Source of the DNA: a virus
Virus record (IMG/VR): IMGVR_UViG_3300042516_004603
Location: 1-44,136 of that record
Reading direction: 5' to 3' (one strand)
DNA length: 44,136 bases
The number at the start of each line of letters is the position of its first letter. Positions within the stretch are counted from its first letter, which is position 1. The position numbers were made by a program, and so were the translations under genes. The notes beneath the pieces were generated by a model. It saw nothing but the letters and a program-made list of their open reading frames with translations, searched no databases and was not told the origin of the DNA. Of the stretch, positions 1 to 5,847 are shown in pieces.

Positions 1-192
1 TCCGCCCATTGCAGCGGCTTGCCACCACTCAATCAGGCCCGGGTGCATCGTGCGCAGCGTCACCCACACGCAACCCACGGCGGCGGTGTATTGCACAGCC
101 CCAAGCGCTCGCAACGCCCAATCGCTACGGCTACGCGCGCCTAACCCCTCGCTCAACGCGGACCCATCGGGGCCGGCTGCATCGTCTCGCAT
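1..192 (-). CDS. Small membrane protein of an attC-flanked cassette, cut by the window edge
   Basis: The visible part runs from an ATG at 192, preceded by AGGAG about 6 bases upstream, to the window edge, so the C-terminus is missing. It matches the 81-residue protein at 38002-38247 almost exactly from the motif LSEGLGARSRSDWALRALG onward, with a hydrophobic stretch around TAAVGCVWVTL and a second segment expected beyond the edge. A two-helix inner-membrane protein is likely; the role is unknown, and a holin-like or exclusion function is only a guess. The start codon and first codons lie inside the attC-like repeat 139-241, so the N-terminus differs from the paralogue while the rest is nearly identical. 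Confidence 0.7.
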   Translation of the reverse strand, partial: MRDDAAGPDGSALSEGLGARSRSDWALRALGAVQYTAAVGCVWVTLRTMHPGLIEWWQAAAMGG

Positions 193-241
193 CGTCTACT
201 CCTGTTCGGCCCCGCTGGGCCGGTTAGCTCGAACGTCCGGC
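139..241 (+). repeat. Integron attC-like site in prophage 1 (degenerate R' box)
   Basis: The left end reads GCCTAAC followed by CCCTCGCTCAA, the same R''-L'' arm as the prophage 2 sites. The right end reads GGTTAGCTCGAAC then GTCCGGC, a degenerate R' box in place of GTTAGGC. The arms between them are imperfectly complementary (CCCATCGGGGCC against GGCCCCGCTGGG), leaving a loop that carries the RBS and start codon of the leftward gene ending at position 1. The stop codon of the gene 224-973 is the TAA in the right arm. Confidence 0.75.
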
Positions 242-973
242 CCCACAGGCTGCAGCACCGCGCGCACCAGTCGCAGGCCACGCTCCCTCAGCAGGCGTGC
301 TCTTCAGTCCGCGCCCTTTTGTTTGCTCCATCTCGGCCGCCAAGGCCGCCCAGGCGCTTTCCTGCCGCGAGGTGAGAACCCGGAACGTCTGCCCGGCGCT
401 GGCCTCTGCAGCGTTCGCATCACGCACAGCCTGCACCCGCGCGCGCAGCCGCTCCAGCCGCGTCCGCGCCCGCCACAGCGCCGCCACGGTGTGCGCGATC
501 GACTCCCCGCAGTGGCCCGGCTCGTCGGTGAGCATGTGCATCTGGCCGTGCTTGATCAGGTGCTCGGCGATCAGCGCCGCGTGCCGGCTGGCGGGGCACG
601 TGTTGCCGGGAAAGTCCCGCGCCTTGCGCATGGCCTTGAGCGCGGCTTTCGGGTGCTGGTGAAGCGGTGGGCGCTTCGCGCGCTTCGCGGGCTTCGGCAG
701 CTGCACCTCCACATCGCCGCTGGCGATCCACATGCTGCTGCCGACGACGGCGCTGCGCCTGTCGGCGTGGCCGAGCGCCCATTCGCCCGGGTAGGGGTCA
801 AACGCATCCATCAGCCACAGCGCCCTGAGCTCCAGCACGGTGCCCGCACGCGCCATCCGCTCGGCCACGCCAACAGGCGCTGCGCCGACGTAGTTGCGCC
901 GCGGCCGGAACACAGCCAGGACGCCCGGGCCGTAGCGGTGCGAGGCCCAGTCGAAGGTGGGTTTGCTTGCCAT
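224..973 (-). CDS. Hypothetical phage early protein, 249 aa
   Basis: I do not recognise a family. The start chosen is the ATG at 973 (MASKPTFDWASH), with a purine-rich GAAAGA upstream; the frame stays open further upstream but that part is arginine-rich and looks non-coding. The N-terminal third has a compact look (YGPGVLAVFRPRRNY), followed by a basic linker (PKPAKRAKR) and a helical region rich in R, A and E near residues 150-215. The C-terminus runs into the attC-like repeat, where the codons of its right arm give the last residues (GRSS) and the TAA stop. It is part of the leftward operon driven by pL1. Confidence 0.6.
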   Translation of the reverse strand: MASKPTFDWASHRYGPGVLAVFRPRRNYVGAAPVGVAERMARAGTVLELRALWLMDAFDPYPGEWALGHADRRSAVVGSSMWIASGDVEVQLPKPAKRAKRPPLHQHPKAALKAMRKARDFPGNTCPASRHAALIAEHLIKHGQMHMLTDEPGHCGESIAHTVAALWRARTRLERLRARVQAVRDANAAEASAGQTFRVLTSRQESAWAALAAEMEQTKGRGLKSTPAEGAWPATGARGAAACGAGRSS

Positions 974-984
974 GCTGTCTTTCT

Positions 985-1488
985 TCACAGTGTTCCGGCG
1001 TCGATCACGCACACGCCCGCCGGCACGGTGGGGCTGCGCATCAGGCGCCGCACGCGGGCAGCGACGCGGGCCTCGCACTCGTAGAGCTGGGCGTGGGTGA
1101 CGGCGGCCAGCACGTCGGAGTAGGCCGTCACCACGTCGCCCAGGGCCGCGAGCTCGGCGGCGCGGGCGGCGCGCACGCCGGTGTGCTGCTGCCGGGCCAG
1201 GATGGCGGCCACGGCGGCTTGCCCGGCCTGTACGAGGCCGGCGTCGTCGCGGCACACGCCCATGCGCACAAACTCCTCGATCAGGTTGATGGCGTCGAAC
1301 AGGGCCGCCCACTGCGGGCGCTGGGCCGTGCCGGTGCGCACCGCGGCCAGGGCGTCGCGCAGGGCCAGCAGCCACGCCACGCGGTCGTCGCGCGTCAGCA
1401 GCGCGGCGCCGCGCATCGCCATCTCGTGGGCGTGCCGGTTCACCGGGCGCGCACGGTAGGGCTTGGCGGGTTTGCGGTTGCGGCCCAT
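985..1488 (-). CDS. Hypothetical phage early protein, 167 aa
   Basis: Starts at the ATG at 1488 (MGRNRKPAKPYRARPVNRH), four bases after the stop of the upstream gene at 1493. The N-terminus is strongly basic; residues about 35-165 are predicted helical and alanine-rich (WLLALRDALAAVRTGTAQ, LIEEFVRMGVCRDDAGLVQ). This resembles small phage proteins of unknown function encoded in leftward early operons of beta-proteobacterial phages, but no function can be assigned. Close spacing with both neighbours supports co-translation. Confidence 0.6.
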   Translation of the reverse strand: MGRNRKPAKPYRARPVNRHAHEMAMRGAALLTRDDRVAWLLALRDALAAVRTGTAQRPQWAALFDAINLIEEFVRMGVCRDDAGLVQAGQAAVAAILARQQHTGVRAARAAELAALGDVVTAYSDVLAAVTHAQLYECEARVAARVRRLMRSPTVPAGVCVIDAGTL

Positions 1489-1492
1489 CGCC

Positions 1493-1807
1493 TCAGCGCC
1501 CGGTGCGGGCCACGCGCACCAGGTGCGGCTGCTCGTCATGCCGCACCAACACGCCGGTGCCCAGACCGTAGTCGAGGGCCTCGCGCGCCATGTCCAGCAC
1601 GGGCGGGCTGTGCTCGCGCTCGTCGAGCATGGGCCTGACGTCATACCAGGTGTACCGGCCGCAGGCGCTGCGCTGGGCGGGGCAGTTGGTCTGCACGTCG
1701 GCCACCACGGCATCGTTGGCGATGCGGATGGCGGCCTGCACGCGCGGGTACAGGTGCGCCGGCAGGGGCACGGGCGGCGGCGGCACGGGCTGGGGCTGGG
1801 GGTGCAT
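1493..1807 (-). CDS. Hypothetical phage early protein with proline-rich N-terminus, 104 aa
   Basis: Starts at ATG 1807 (MHPQPQPVPPPPVPLPAHL). The first 20 residues are nearly all proline, glutamine and histidine; the remainder has two cysteines (NCPAQRSACGRYTW) and an acidic helix (PVLDMAREALDYGLGTGV). It lies 4 bases after the upstream stop at 1812 and 4 bases before the next start, so it is part of a tightly packed operon. Function unknown. Confidence 0.55.
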   Translation of the reverse strand: MHPQPQPVPPPPVPLPAHLYPRVQAAIRIANDAVVADVQTNCPAQRSACGRYTWYDVRPMLDEREHSPPVLDMAREALDYGLGTGVLVRHDEQPHLVRVARTGR

Positions 1808-1811
1808 GGGC

Positions 1812-2246
1812 TCAGTCCTCACGGTCGTTGGCAGCCAAGCGCTTGACGTCAAGCCAGCCGGCGGGGGCTATGCGGGAAAAGCTGCCCAGGTTGGTGCCGC
1901 CGCGCGGCAGCGGCCCGGCTTGCGGCTTTGCGCGCTTGGCCGGCGGCGGGTGGGCCGGGGTGGGTGGCACCACCGCGCCGTTGTTCACGGCGTGCAGCGG
2001 GCGGGGCTGCGGGCGCCACGCGGGGCGGTCAAGCTGGCGCGCGAGGCCGTTGATGCAAACGCGGTAGTGCTGCACCTGCAGCGCGGCATCCAGCGTGCGG
2101 GGCCAGCCGGGGCGGGCCAGGTGCCGGTAGGCCATCTCGAGCTGCTGGCGGGTGGGCTGGGGTGCGGCGCGTTCAGCGGTGGGCTGAGCGGTGGGCTCAG
2201 CGGTGGGCTCAGGGGTGGGCTTGGCAAGCGGGCGGGCGCGGATCAC
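1812..2246 (-). CDS. Hypothetical phage early protein with PTAE repeats, 144 aa
   Basis: The GTG at 2246 is chosen as start because it overlaps the TGA of the upstream gene (GTGA), as elsewhere in this operon. The N-terminus carries a short low-complexity region (PTPEPTAEPTAQPTAE) encoded by four 12-base direct repeats at 2175-2222. The middle part (QQLEMAYRHLARPGWP, ALQVQHYRVCINGLARQLD) looks globular. The C-terminal third is rich in proline and lysine, with a NLGSFSRIAP segment. No family recognised. Confidence 0.55.
   Translation of the reverse strand: MIRARPLAKPTPEPTAEPTAQPTAERAAPQPTRQQLEMAYRHLARPGWPRTLDAALQVQHYRVCINGLARQLDRPAWRPQPRPLHAVNNGAVVPPTPAHPPPAKRAKPQAGPLPRGGTNLGSFSRIAPAGWLDVKRLAANDRED
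2175..2222. repeat. Four 12-bp tandem repeats inside a coding region
   Basis: The unit AGCGGTGGGCTS occurs four times in a row with few changes. On the minus strand it encodes the PTAE/PTPE repeat of the gene 1812-2246. The unit length is a multiple of three, so copy number can vary without breaking the frame. Confidence 0.85.
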
Positions 2247-2506
2247 AGCCACCCCTTCCAGGCCGCCCAGTGCAGCAGCGTGGCAATGGCCAGCAGCGCG
2301 CACACGCCGAGCACGAGCCAGACGACGTCTTCACCAACCAGGCTGTGGTCGATGGGTTCGTCACCCTGCAGCTCGCTGGCCGCGTGCGCCCCGTCGGGGT
2401 GGGTGGGGTGCGGCGCGCTCCGGGCGCTGCGGTCGAGGTTGTCGCTCGTCCAGACGCCGGTGTCGCGCCGGCCCTGCTGGTCAGCCCCGTGGGGGATGTA
2501 CGCCAT
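2243..2506 (-). CDS. Small C-terminally anchored membrane protein, 87 aa
   Basis: Soluble N-terminal part (MAYIPHGADQQGRRDTGVWT, histidine- and aspartate-rich) followed by one predicted transmembrane helix near the C-terminus (VVWLVLGVCALLAIATLLHW) and a short KGWL tail. It is closely similar to the 89-residue protein at 41849-42118 in prophage 2, which occupies the same relative place in that phage's left operon. The pairing supports a real, conserved phage gene of unknown role. The stop overlaps the GTG start of the next gene. Confidence 0.7.
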   Translation of the reverse strand: MAYIPHGADQQGRRDTGVWTSDNLDRSARSAPHPTHPDGAHAASELQGDEPIDHSLVGEDVVWLVLGVCALLAIATLLHWAAWKGWL

Positions 2507-2516
2507 GGCGCGCTCC

Positions 2517-2627
2517 TCAGTTAAGGCCCACCGCGGCCAACGCGCCGATGGCGGCGCAGGCCAGCACGCAGACGACGGCGCGGGCGACCTCGGCCCAGCG
2601 CCACGGGGGCGTGTGGTGCTGCTTCAT
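2517..2627 (-). CDS. Membrane microprotein, 36 aa
   Basis: Starts MKQHHTPPWRWAEVARAV, then one hydrophobic helix (VCVLACAAIGALAAVGLN) at the C-terminus. The ATG at 2627 overlaps the stop of the upstream gene (ATGA). Its last 25 residues are nearly identical to the C-terminus of the 60-residue protein at 42133-42315 in prophage 2, which argues that this short frame is translated. Function unknown. Confidence 0.65.
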   Translation of the reverse strand: MKQHHTPPWRWAEVARAVVCVLACAAIGALAAVGLN

Positions 2628-2812
2628 CGCTGCACCACGGTGTCGAGGAGCCAGCCGCGGGCCGTGGCGCGCACCAAGCGCACGGCGCGCAGCCACTCGC
2701 GCTGGTTGCGCTCGCTGTCGGGCCACAAGCGCTGGGCGCGCTGCAGCAGCGGGTCTGGCCGGGCCGGGGGCGGCGCAAGGCGCAGGGTGGGCAGGGTGGC
2801 GACGGTGCTCAT
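2624..2812 (-). CDS. Hypothetical small phage protein, 62 aa
   Basis: Starts at ATG 2812 (MSTVATLPTLRLAPPPARP) four bases from the stop of the upstream gene. The C-terminal half is an amphipathic, arginine- and tryptophan-rich helix (RNQREWLRAVRLVRATARG). The stop overlaps the start of the membrane microprotein (ATGA). No family recognised; a role in the same early operon is inferred from the spacing alone. Confidence 0.55.
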   Translation of the reverse strand: MSTVATLPTLRLAPPPARPDPLLQRAQRLWPDSERNQREWLRAVRLVRATARGWLLDTVVQR

Positions 2813-2816
2813 GGCC

Positions 2817-3188
2817 TCACCCCTGCGCCGCGGCCGTTTGCCCGCCGTGCAGCACGTGCCGCGGCTCGGCCAGCAGCGTGCGCAGGCCGATGCGCCAGGT
2901 GCGGCGGATCTCGGCCAGGCCGTGCTCCAGGCGGGTGCGTTCGATCAGCCGCGCGATGTGGCCCCGCAGCAGCAGCTGCGGGCCGGATGCGCGGGCGCCG
3001 AGGCGCCGCGCGTCGGCGATCAGGCCCGGGCGGGAGTGCCGCGAGCTGGTGGCGCAGTCAACCGGCAGCCAAGGGCCGGGCGAGAGCACACACAGCGCCG
3101 GGCTGCAGCTGTGGGTGCGACGACGCAGCTTGTGCGCTGCGAGTACGAGGCGCAGATCGTCTGCGCGGATGCTGGCGGGGTGTGGCAC
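2817..3188 (-). CDS. First gene of the prophage 1 leftward operon, hypothetical, 123 aa
   Basis: Begins about 23 bases downstream of the -10 element of pL1, so it is the first gene of the leftward transcript, where lambda carries N. The protein is basic (many Arg and His: KLRRRTHSC, LLRGHIARLIERTRLEHG, EIRRTWRIGLRTLL) and has several cysteines in the first half. An arginine-rich first-gene product could be an antiterminator, but no N-type boxes were identified, so this is only a positional suggestion. Confidence 0.5.
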   Translation of the reverse strand: MPHPASIRADDLRLVLAAHKLRRRTHSCSPALCVLSPGPWLPVDCATSSRHSRPGLIADARRLGARASGPQLLLRGHIARLIERTRLEHGLAEIRRTWRIGLRTLLAEPRHVLHGGQTAAAQG

Positions 3189-3217
3189 TGGGCGCCTCCG
3201 TCGGGGTGACGGGGCGC

Positions 3218-3246
3218 ATTATGCGCTATCGAATAGTCTCTGTCAA
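3218..3246 (-). promoter_or_regulatory. Promoter pL1 (sigma70-type)
   Basis: On the minus strand a perfect -35 box TTGACA (3241-3246) is separated by 17 bases from the -10 box CATAAT (3218-3223). It points at the gene starting at 3188. Both boxes overlap the operators at 3219-3236 and 3244-3261, as expected for a repressed lytic promoter. Confidence 0.85.
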
Positions 3247-3261
3247 TGCGTCATCGCATAA
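3219..3261. promoter_or_regulatory. Operator oL of prophage 1, two half-symmetric sites
   Basis: Two 18-bp sites of the form YWATKCG-N4-CGMATAR: TTATGCG-CTAT-CGAATAG at 3219-3236 and CAATGCG-TCAT-CGCATAA at 3244-3261. The same pattern occurs twice between the repressor and cro genes (4396-4413 and 4434-4451) and was not noticed elsewhere. Four copies at the two divergent lytic control points make these the binding sites of the prophage 1 repressor and/or Cro. Confidence 0.8.
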
Positions 3262-3269
3262 ATCTTCGG

Positions 3270-3884
3270 CTACAGCGCTTCAAGCCAACGGCGCTCAGAG
3301 ATGATCTCGATCTCGTGGCCGGCTTCCTGCAACTCCGCGGCCCGCTGGATTTTGCGGCCGTAGGTGGTGTGTGCCCAGTTCGGCGACACGCGCGTGCCGA
3401 TCACCAAGTACTCGACGCGGCGGCTGACGCCATCGACGGGCATGCCGCCAGCTTTCAGGGTAGCTCGCTCCACGGCCGCGCGAGTGCCGTACAGAAACTC
3501 TCCTGTGTGGCAGACGCCAGCGTTGACAAGCCGCACCGTCACCTGGTCATCGATGGGCAGGGTGGCAACCAGCGGTTCCGGCGCTCCCGTCAACGAAAAC
3601 TCAGAACCGCATAGTGAGCGCAGCACGCTGACCAGGTAATCGCGCTCTTCATGCGTTATAGCGCCGTCTGCAAGCACATCGCGCACGGCCGTCGCTACGG
3701 CGTTCGCGGGCCAAACGCTGGCTGCCTCGTGGTGTTCAGACAGCCACGTGCTCAGAAACGAAATCTCCTGATCATGGAGATGGCCGTCAGCAAGGATGCC
3801 AGAGGCAATTCCAAGCAGCTGCTCCAACGCCCGATTTAGCCGGTGTCGGCGGGCTGTCTCGAAGCTCGATGCGGATGCGGTCAA
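3270..3884 (-). CDS. TerB-like/BRCT-domain protein co-transcribed with the repressor
   Basis: The 204-residue product starts at a TTG overlapping the repressor stop (TTGA), so it should be translated with the repressor in the lysogen. Residues about 19-93 form an acidic all-helical segment with two similar halves (GILADGHLHDQEISFLSTWL and DVLADGAITHEERDYLVSVL), like TerB-type tellurite-resistance domains. Residues about 115-204 look like a BRCT domain, with AGGMPVDGVSRRVEYLVIG and the conserved Trp near the end (SERRWLEAL). BRCT domains bind phosphopeptides or DNA ends. Its place between pL and the repressor is that of lambda rexAB, suggesting a lysogenic-conversion or phage-exclusion role; that is inference. 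Confidence 0.75.
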   Translation of the reverse strand: MTASASSFETARRHRLNRALEQLLGIASGILADGHLHDQEISFLSTWLSEHHEAASVWPANAVATAVRDVLADGAITHEERDYLVSVLRSLCGSEFSLTGAPEPLVATLPIDDQVTVRLVNAGVCHTGEFLYGTRAAVERATLKAGGMPVDGVSRRVEYLVIGTRVSPNWAHTTYGRKIQRAAELQEAGHEIEIISERRWLEAL

Positions 3885-4387
3885 GTCGTCTCTTCTTTGG
3901 TCGGCAGGCAGTCAGGCGGGACGCGCAAAAGGCATTCCAGCGACGCGCGCATCTCCGGTGCGCCGCCAGCCCGCGCCCAGGTTTCCAGCAGCACGCCCAA
4001 TGGTTGCCGCAGCTCCGGCGCGACCTGGCGCAGCAATGTCGCAACAGCGTCAAGCTCGCGCCGATACAGCGGGTCAGGCGGGCGGTTCGGCGGCGGAAGC
4101 GCTCTCACAACACTGTACGTGGGAGCAGCTTCGCGCACCGCCAAAGGCGTCGACAGCTGTCTGGAAGCGGCAACCTGCTGTGCCACTGACGCCTTGTAGA
4201 CAGCGTCAACCGGGATGCCAAAGAACCGGGAGATGCGCTCGGCACTCCTGCGAGTGGGGGACTTGACATGCCCGCTGCAAATCTTGTGGAGCGTGCCCTG
4301 GAACGTGGGCGCTCTCATCTCGCGCGCCACTCTGGCAGTGCCGCCAGCGGCCTCGACAAGCTGGCGAATCAGGTCGTGCGGCTCCAT
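3881..4387 (-). CDS. Phage repressor (CI-like, without LexA-type peptidase domain), 168 aa
   Basis: Start taken at ATG 4387 (MEPHDLIRQLVEAAGGTARV). An N-terminal helix-turn-helix lies around residues 13-58 (ARVAREMRAPTFQGTLHKI, SAERISRFFGIPVDAVYK). The C-terminal part (residues 100-160) is helical and proline-containing and has no Ser-Lys peptidase motif, so RecA-stimulated self-cleavage is not expected. It is transcribed away from cro, with operators between them. A possible -10 (CATAGT) sits only about 7 bases before the ATG and no ribosome binding site is visible, so the mRNA may be leaderless like lambda cI from pRM. Confidence 0.8.
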   Translation of the reverse strand: MEPHDLIRQLVEAAGGTARVAREMRAPTFQGTLHKICSGHVKSPTRRSAERISRFFGIPVDAVYKASVAQQVAASRQLSTPLAVREAAPTYSVVRALPPPNRPPDPLYRRELDAVATLLRQVAPELRQPLGVLLETWARAGGAPEMRASLECLLRVPPDCLPTKEETT

Positions 4388-4395
4388 GCGGGGAA

Positions 4396-4451
4396 CTATG
4401 CACCCACGAATAAAGCGATGGGGCATTGAAAAGCTATTCGACATCGCATAG
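4396..4451. promoter_or_regulatory. Operator oR of prophage 1, two sites
   Basis: Sites CTATGCA-CCCA-CGAATAA (4396-4413) and CTATTCG-ACAT-CGCATAG (4434-4451) match the oL sites upstream of the leftward operon. The second overlaps the spacer and -10 of pR; the first lies next to the repressor start codon and should control pRM. Their centres are 38 bp apart. Confidence 0.8.
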
Positions 4452-4454
4452 AGT
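4426..4454 (+). promoter_or_regulatory. Promoter pR1 driving cro
   Basis: TTGAAA (4426-4431), 17-base spacer, TAGAGT (4449-4454). Transcription should begin about 7 bases later, at or next to the cro ATG at 4462, leaving no room for a ribosome binding site. The layout is repeated in prophage 2. Confidence 0.65.
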
Positions 4455-4461
4455 GCGCGCT

Positions 4462-4713
4462 ATGGAAACGACTCAAGAGCTTTTGAAGGCGCTGCGAGGG
4501 CGCGGCTTGACGCAAGTCGAAATCGCCAAGCGTTCGGGCATCCCTCAGCCGCGCCTGTCTCGCTGGGAGGCTGGAGAGGCCCCGGCTGCAGCCGACGATG
4601 CTTTGCGGCTTCGGCGGTTGTGCGAAGAGCTTGCGGGCGTTGAGACGGTCGGCGACGAAACCGCCGCGCCGCAGCCCACCGCCACCCCTGAGCCCACCCA
4701 TGCCGCAGGCTGA
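4462..4713 (+). CDS. Cro-like helix-turn-helix regulator, 83 aa
   Basis: METTQELLKALRGRGLTQVE begins a classical XRE-type HTH at residues 17-37 (LTQVEIAKRSGIPQPRLSRW), followed by an acidic helix and a flexible Pro/Thr tail. An in-frame ATG exists further upstream (4426) but would lie inside pR, so 4462 is preferred. The ATG lies about 7 bases after the -10 box, implying a leaderless transcript. It is divergent from the repressor and is the first gene of the rightward lytic transcript. Confidence 0.8.
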   Translation: METTQELLKALRGRGLTQVEIAKRSGIPQPRLSRWEAGEAPAAADDALRLRRLCEELAGVETVGDETAAPQPTATPEPTHAAG

Positions 4714-4754
4714 CCGCCGCCGCCTGCTGGCGATCCTTGCCGCGGGCTGCGTGG

Positions 4755-5003
4755 CTAGTTTCTGGTGCCGGGCGGCCGCCGCAGATGGTCGAAGCCGCCG
4801 GTCTTCGACATGTCTTCCAGCACGTTCAGCAGGTACAGCGCATCCAGCAGCGGGATGGTCAGCCGCCACGCGGTCGGGGCCTCGTTGTTGGACGGTGGTT
4901 TGGTGTAGCCAAGAACCTCCATCTGCACAACTGTGTGCTGAGGGTCCGGTGATCTGGCGCCGAGTGTGGCGCCCTCGACTCGCGTGATGAACATGTGTTC
5001 CAT
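4755..5003 (-). CDS. Hypothetical phage protein, 82 aa, opposite strand to the right arm
   Basis: Start at ATG 5003 (MEHMFITRVEGATLGARSPD) preceded by a strong AGGAGG. The sequence has a plausible fold (PTAWRLTIPLLDALYLLNVL near the C-terminus) and ends PPGTRN. It lies between cro and the next rightward gene but runs leftward, so it needs its own promoter; such inverted small genes are often expressed in the lysogen. No family is recognised. Confidence 0.55.
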   Translation of the reverse strand: MEHMFITRVEGATLGARSPDPQHTVVQMEVLGYTKPPSNNEAPTAWRLTIPLLDALYLLNVLEDMSKTGGFDHLRRPPGTRN

Positions 5004-5162
5004 GGGTGCCCTCCTGGTGAGGCTGGTCGTCGTGGGGATGTCCAGCGTACACCGGGCAGGGCGCCCGCCAAACCCTGCGAGGGGTGTCTCTTTCACTCCG
5101 CTGGTGCCGGCCTATCCGGCGGCTGCCTTCTCCTCCTGCGGCGGCCGGGGTGACCTGGCCCT

Positions 5163-5189
5163 CGGCCCACGGGCCGGGGGCGTTTTCTT
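5163..5189 (+). terminator. Possible rightward terminator after cro
   Basis: CGGCC-CACG-GGCCG hairpin (5163-5176) followed by GGGGCGTTTTCTTC. The U-run is short and offset from the stem. It sits where lambda has tR1. Weak candidate. Confidence 0.3.
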
Positions 5190-5223
5190 CAACCGCGGCT
5201 GAGCCGCCAGCATTGCACACGCC

Positions 5224-5439
5224 ATGAGCCTTGACCGCAAAGACCTGCGCATCAAGTTGGACCCCGACGATCACGCCGGCCTGCAGCTGCTGGCCGACGC
5301 CGAAGACCAGGACATGAGCGCCTGGGCCGAGGCCCTGCTCAAGCGTGAGATCCGTCGTCGTGTGCATGCCGCCATCGTGCTGGCCAAGCGCGCGCAGCGC
5401 TTGGGAATAGCCGGGAGTGCACTCCCGGATGAGCGCTGA
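5224..5439 (+). CDS. Ribbon-helix-helix-like small protein, 71 aa
   Basis: MSLDRKDLRIKLDPDDHAGL has the strand pattern of Arc/MetJ-type proteins (alternating LRIKLDPDDH), followed by two helices (LQLLADAEDQDMSAWAEALL, REIRRRVHAAIVLAKRAQR). It is probably a small DNA-binding regulator of the rightward early operon, like CII-position or Arc-like phage proteins, though the target is unknown. It is followed after about 60 bases by the wHTH gene. Confidence 0.6.
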   Translation: MSLDRKDLRIKLDPDDHAGLQLLADAEDQDMSAWAEALLKREIRRRVHAAIVLAKRAQRLGIAGSALPDER

Positions 5440-5499
5440 CATCAGGGAGTGGCCGGGAATGGACTCCCCAGACACGGCAAATGCCGAACAGGTGCGTTG

Positions 5500-5805
5500 A
5501 TGCGGCCGCTTGGTGACATTGCCCGCGCCATGCTGCAGCACGCCAGCACACCGGGCACGGTGCGCGAGGTGTGCGAGCGGGCGCATGTGGGCTACGGCAC
5601 GGGGGCGTACACGGCCAGCCGGCTGCTGAGTGCCGGGCTGCTGGTGCCGGATGCGAAGGCGCCGGCGCCCCAGCGGGCTGGCCGCGGCCGCCCGCCGATG
5701 GTGGTGATGGTGGCGCCTGAACACGATGACGAAGGCGTGGTGCACCTGCTGCAGCGCGCGTTCGCGCTGCGGCGCCCCACTGCTTTGGAGTGGGACGCGC
5801 TGTAG
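5500..5805 (+). CDS. Winged-helix-like DNA-binding protein, 101 aa
   Basis: Start at ATG 5500 (MRPLGDIARAMLQHASTPGT). Residues about 5-50 look like a winged helix (TVREVCERAHVGYGTGAYTA, SRLLSAGLLVPDA), followed by a basic proline-rich wing (APQRAGRGRPPMVVMVAPE). It lies directly upstream of the primase/helicase gene and may act as a replication accessory or initiator, comparable in position to lambda O; that role is inference. Confidence 0.6.
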   Translation: MRPLGDIARAMLQHASTPGTVREVCERAHVGYGTGAYTASRLLSAGLLVPDAKAPAPQRAGRGRPPMVVMVAPEHDDEGVVHLLQRAFALRRPTALEWDAL

Positions 5806-5847
5806 CAGCGCCCCCGCAAACCTCAACGCTGACCGCGCGGGCAACGC

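Noticed and set aside
4700-4987. Short rightward frame after cro (MPQADRRRLLAILAAG...)
   Set aside because: It overlaps a better-supported leftward gene with a strong ribosome site; composition after residue 20 looks non-coding.
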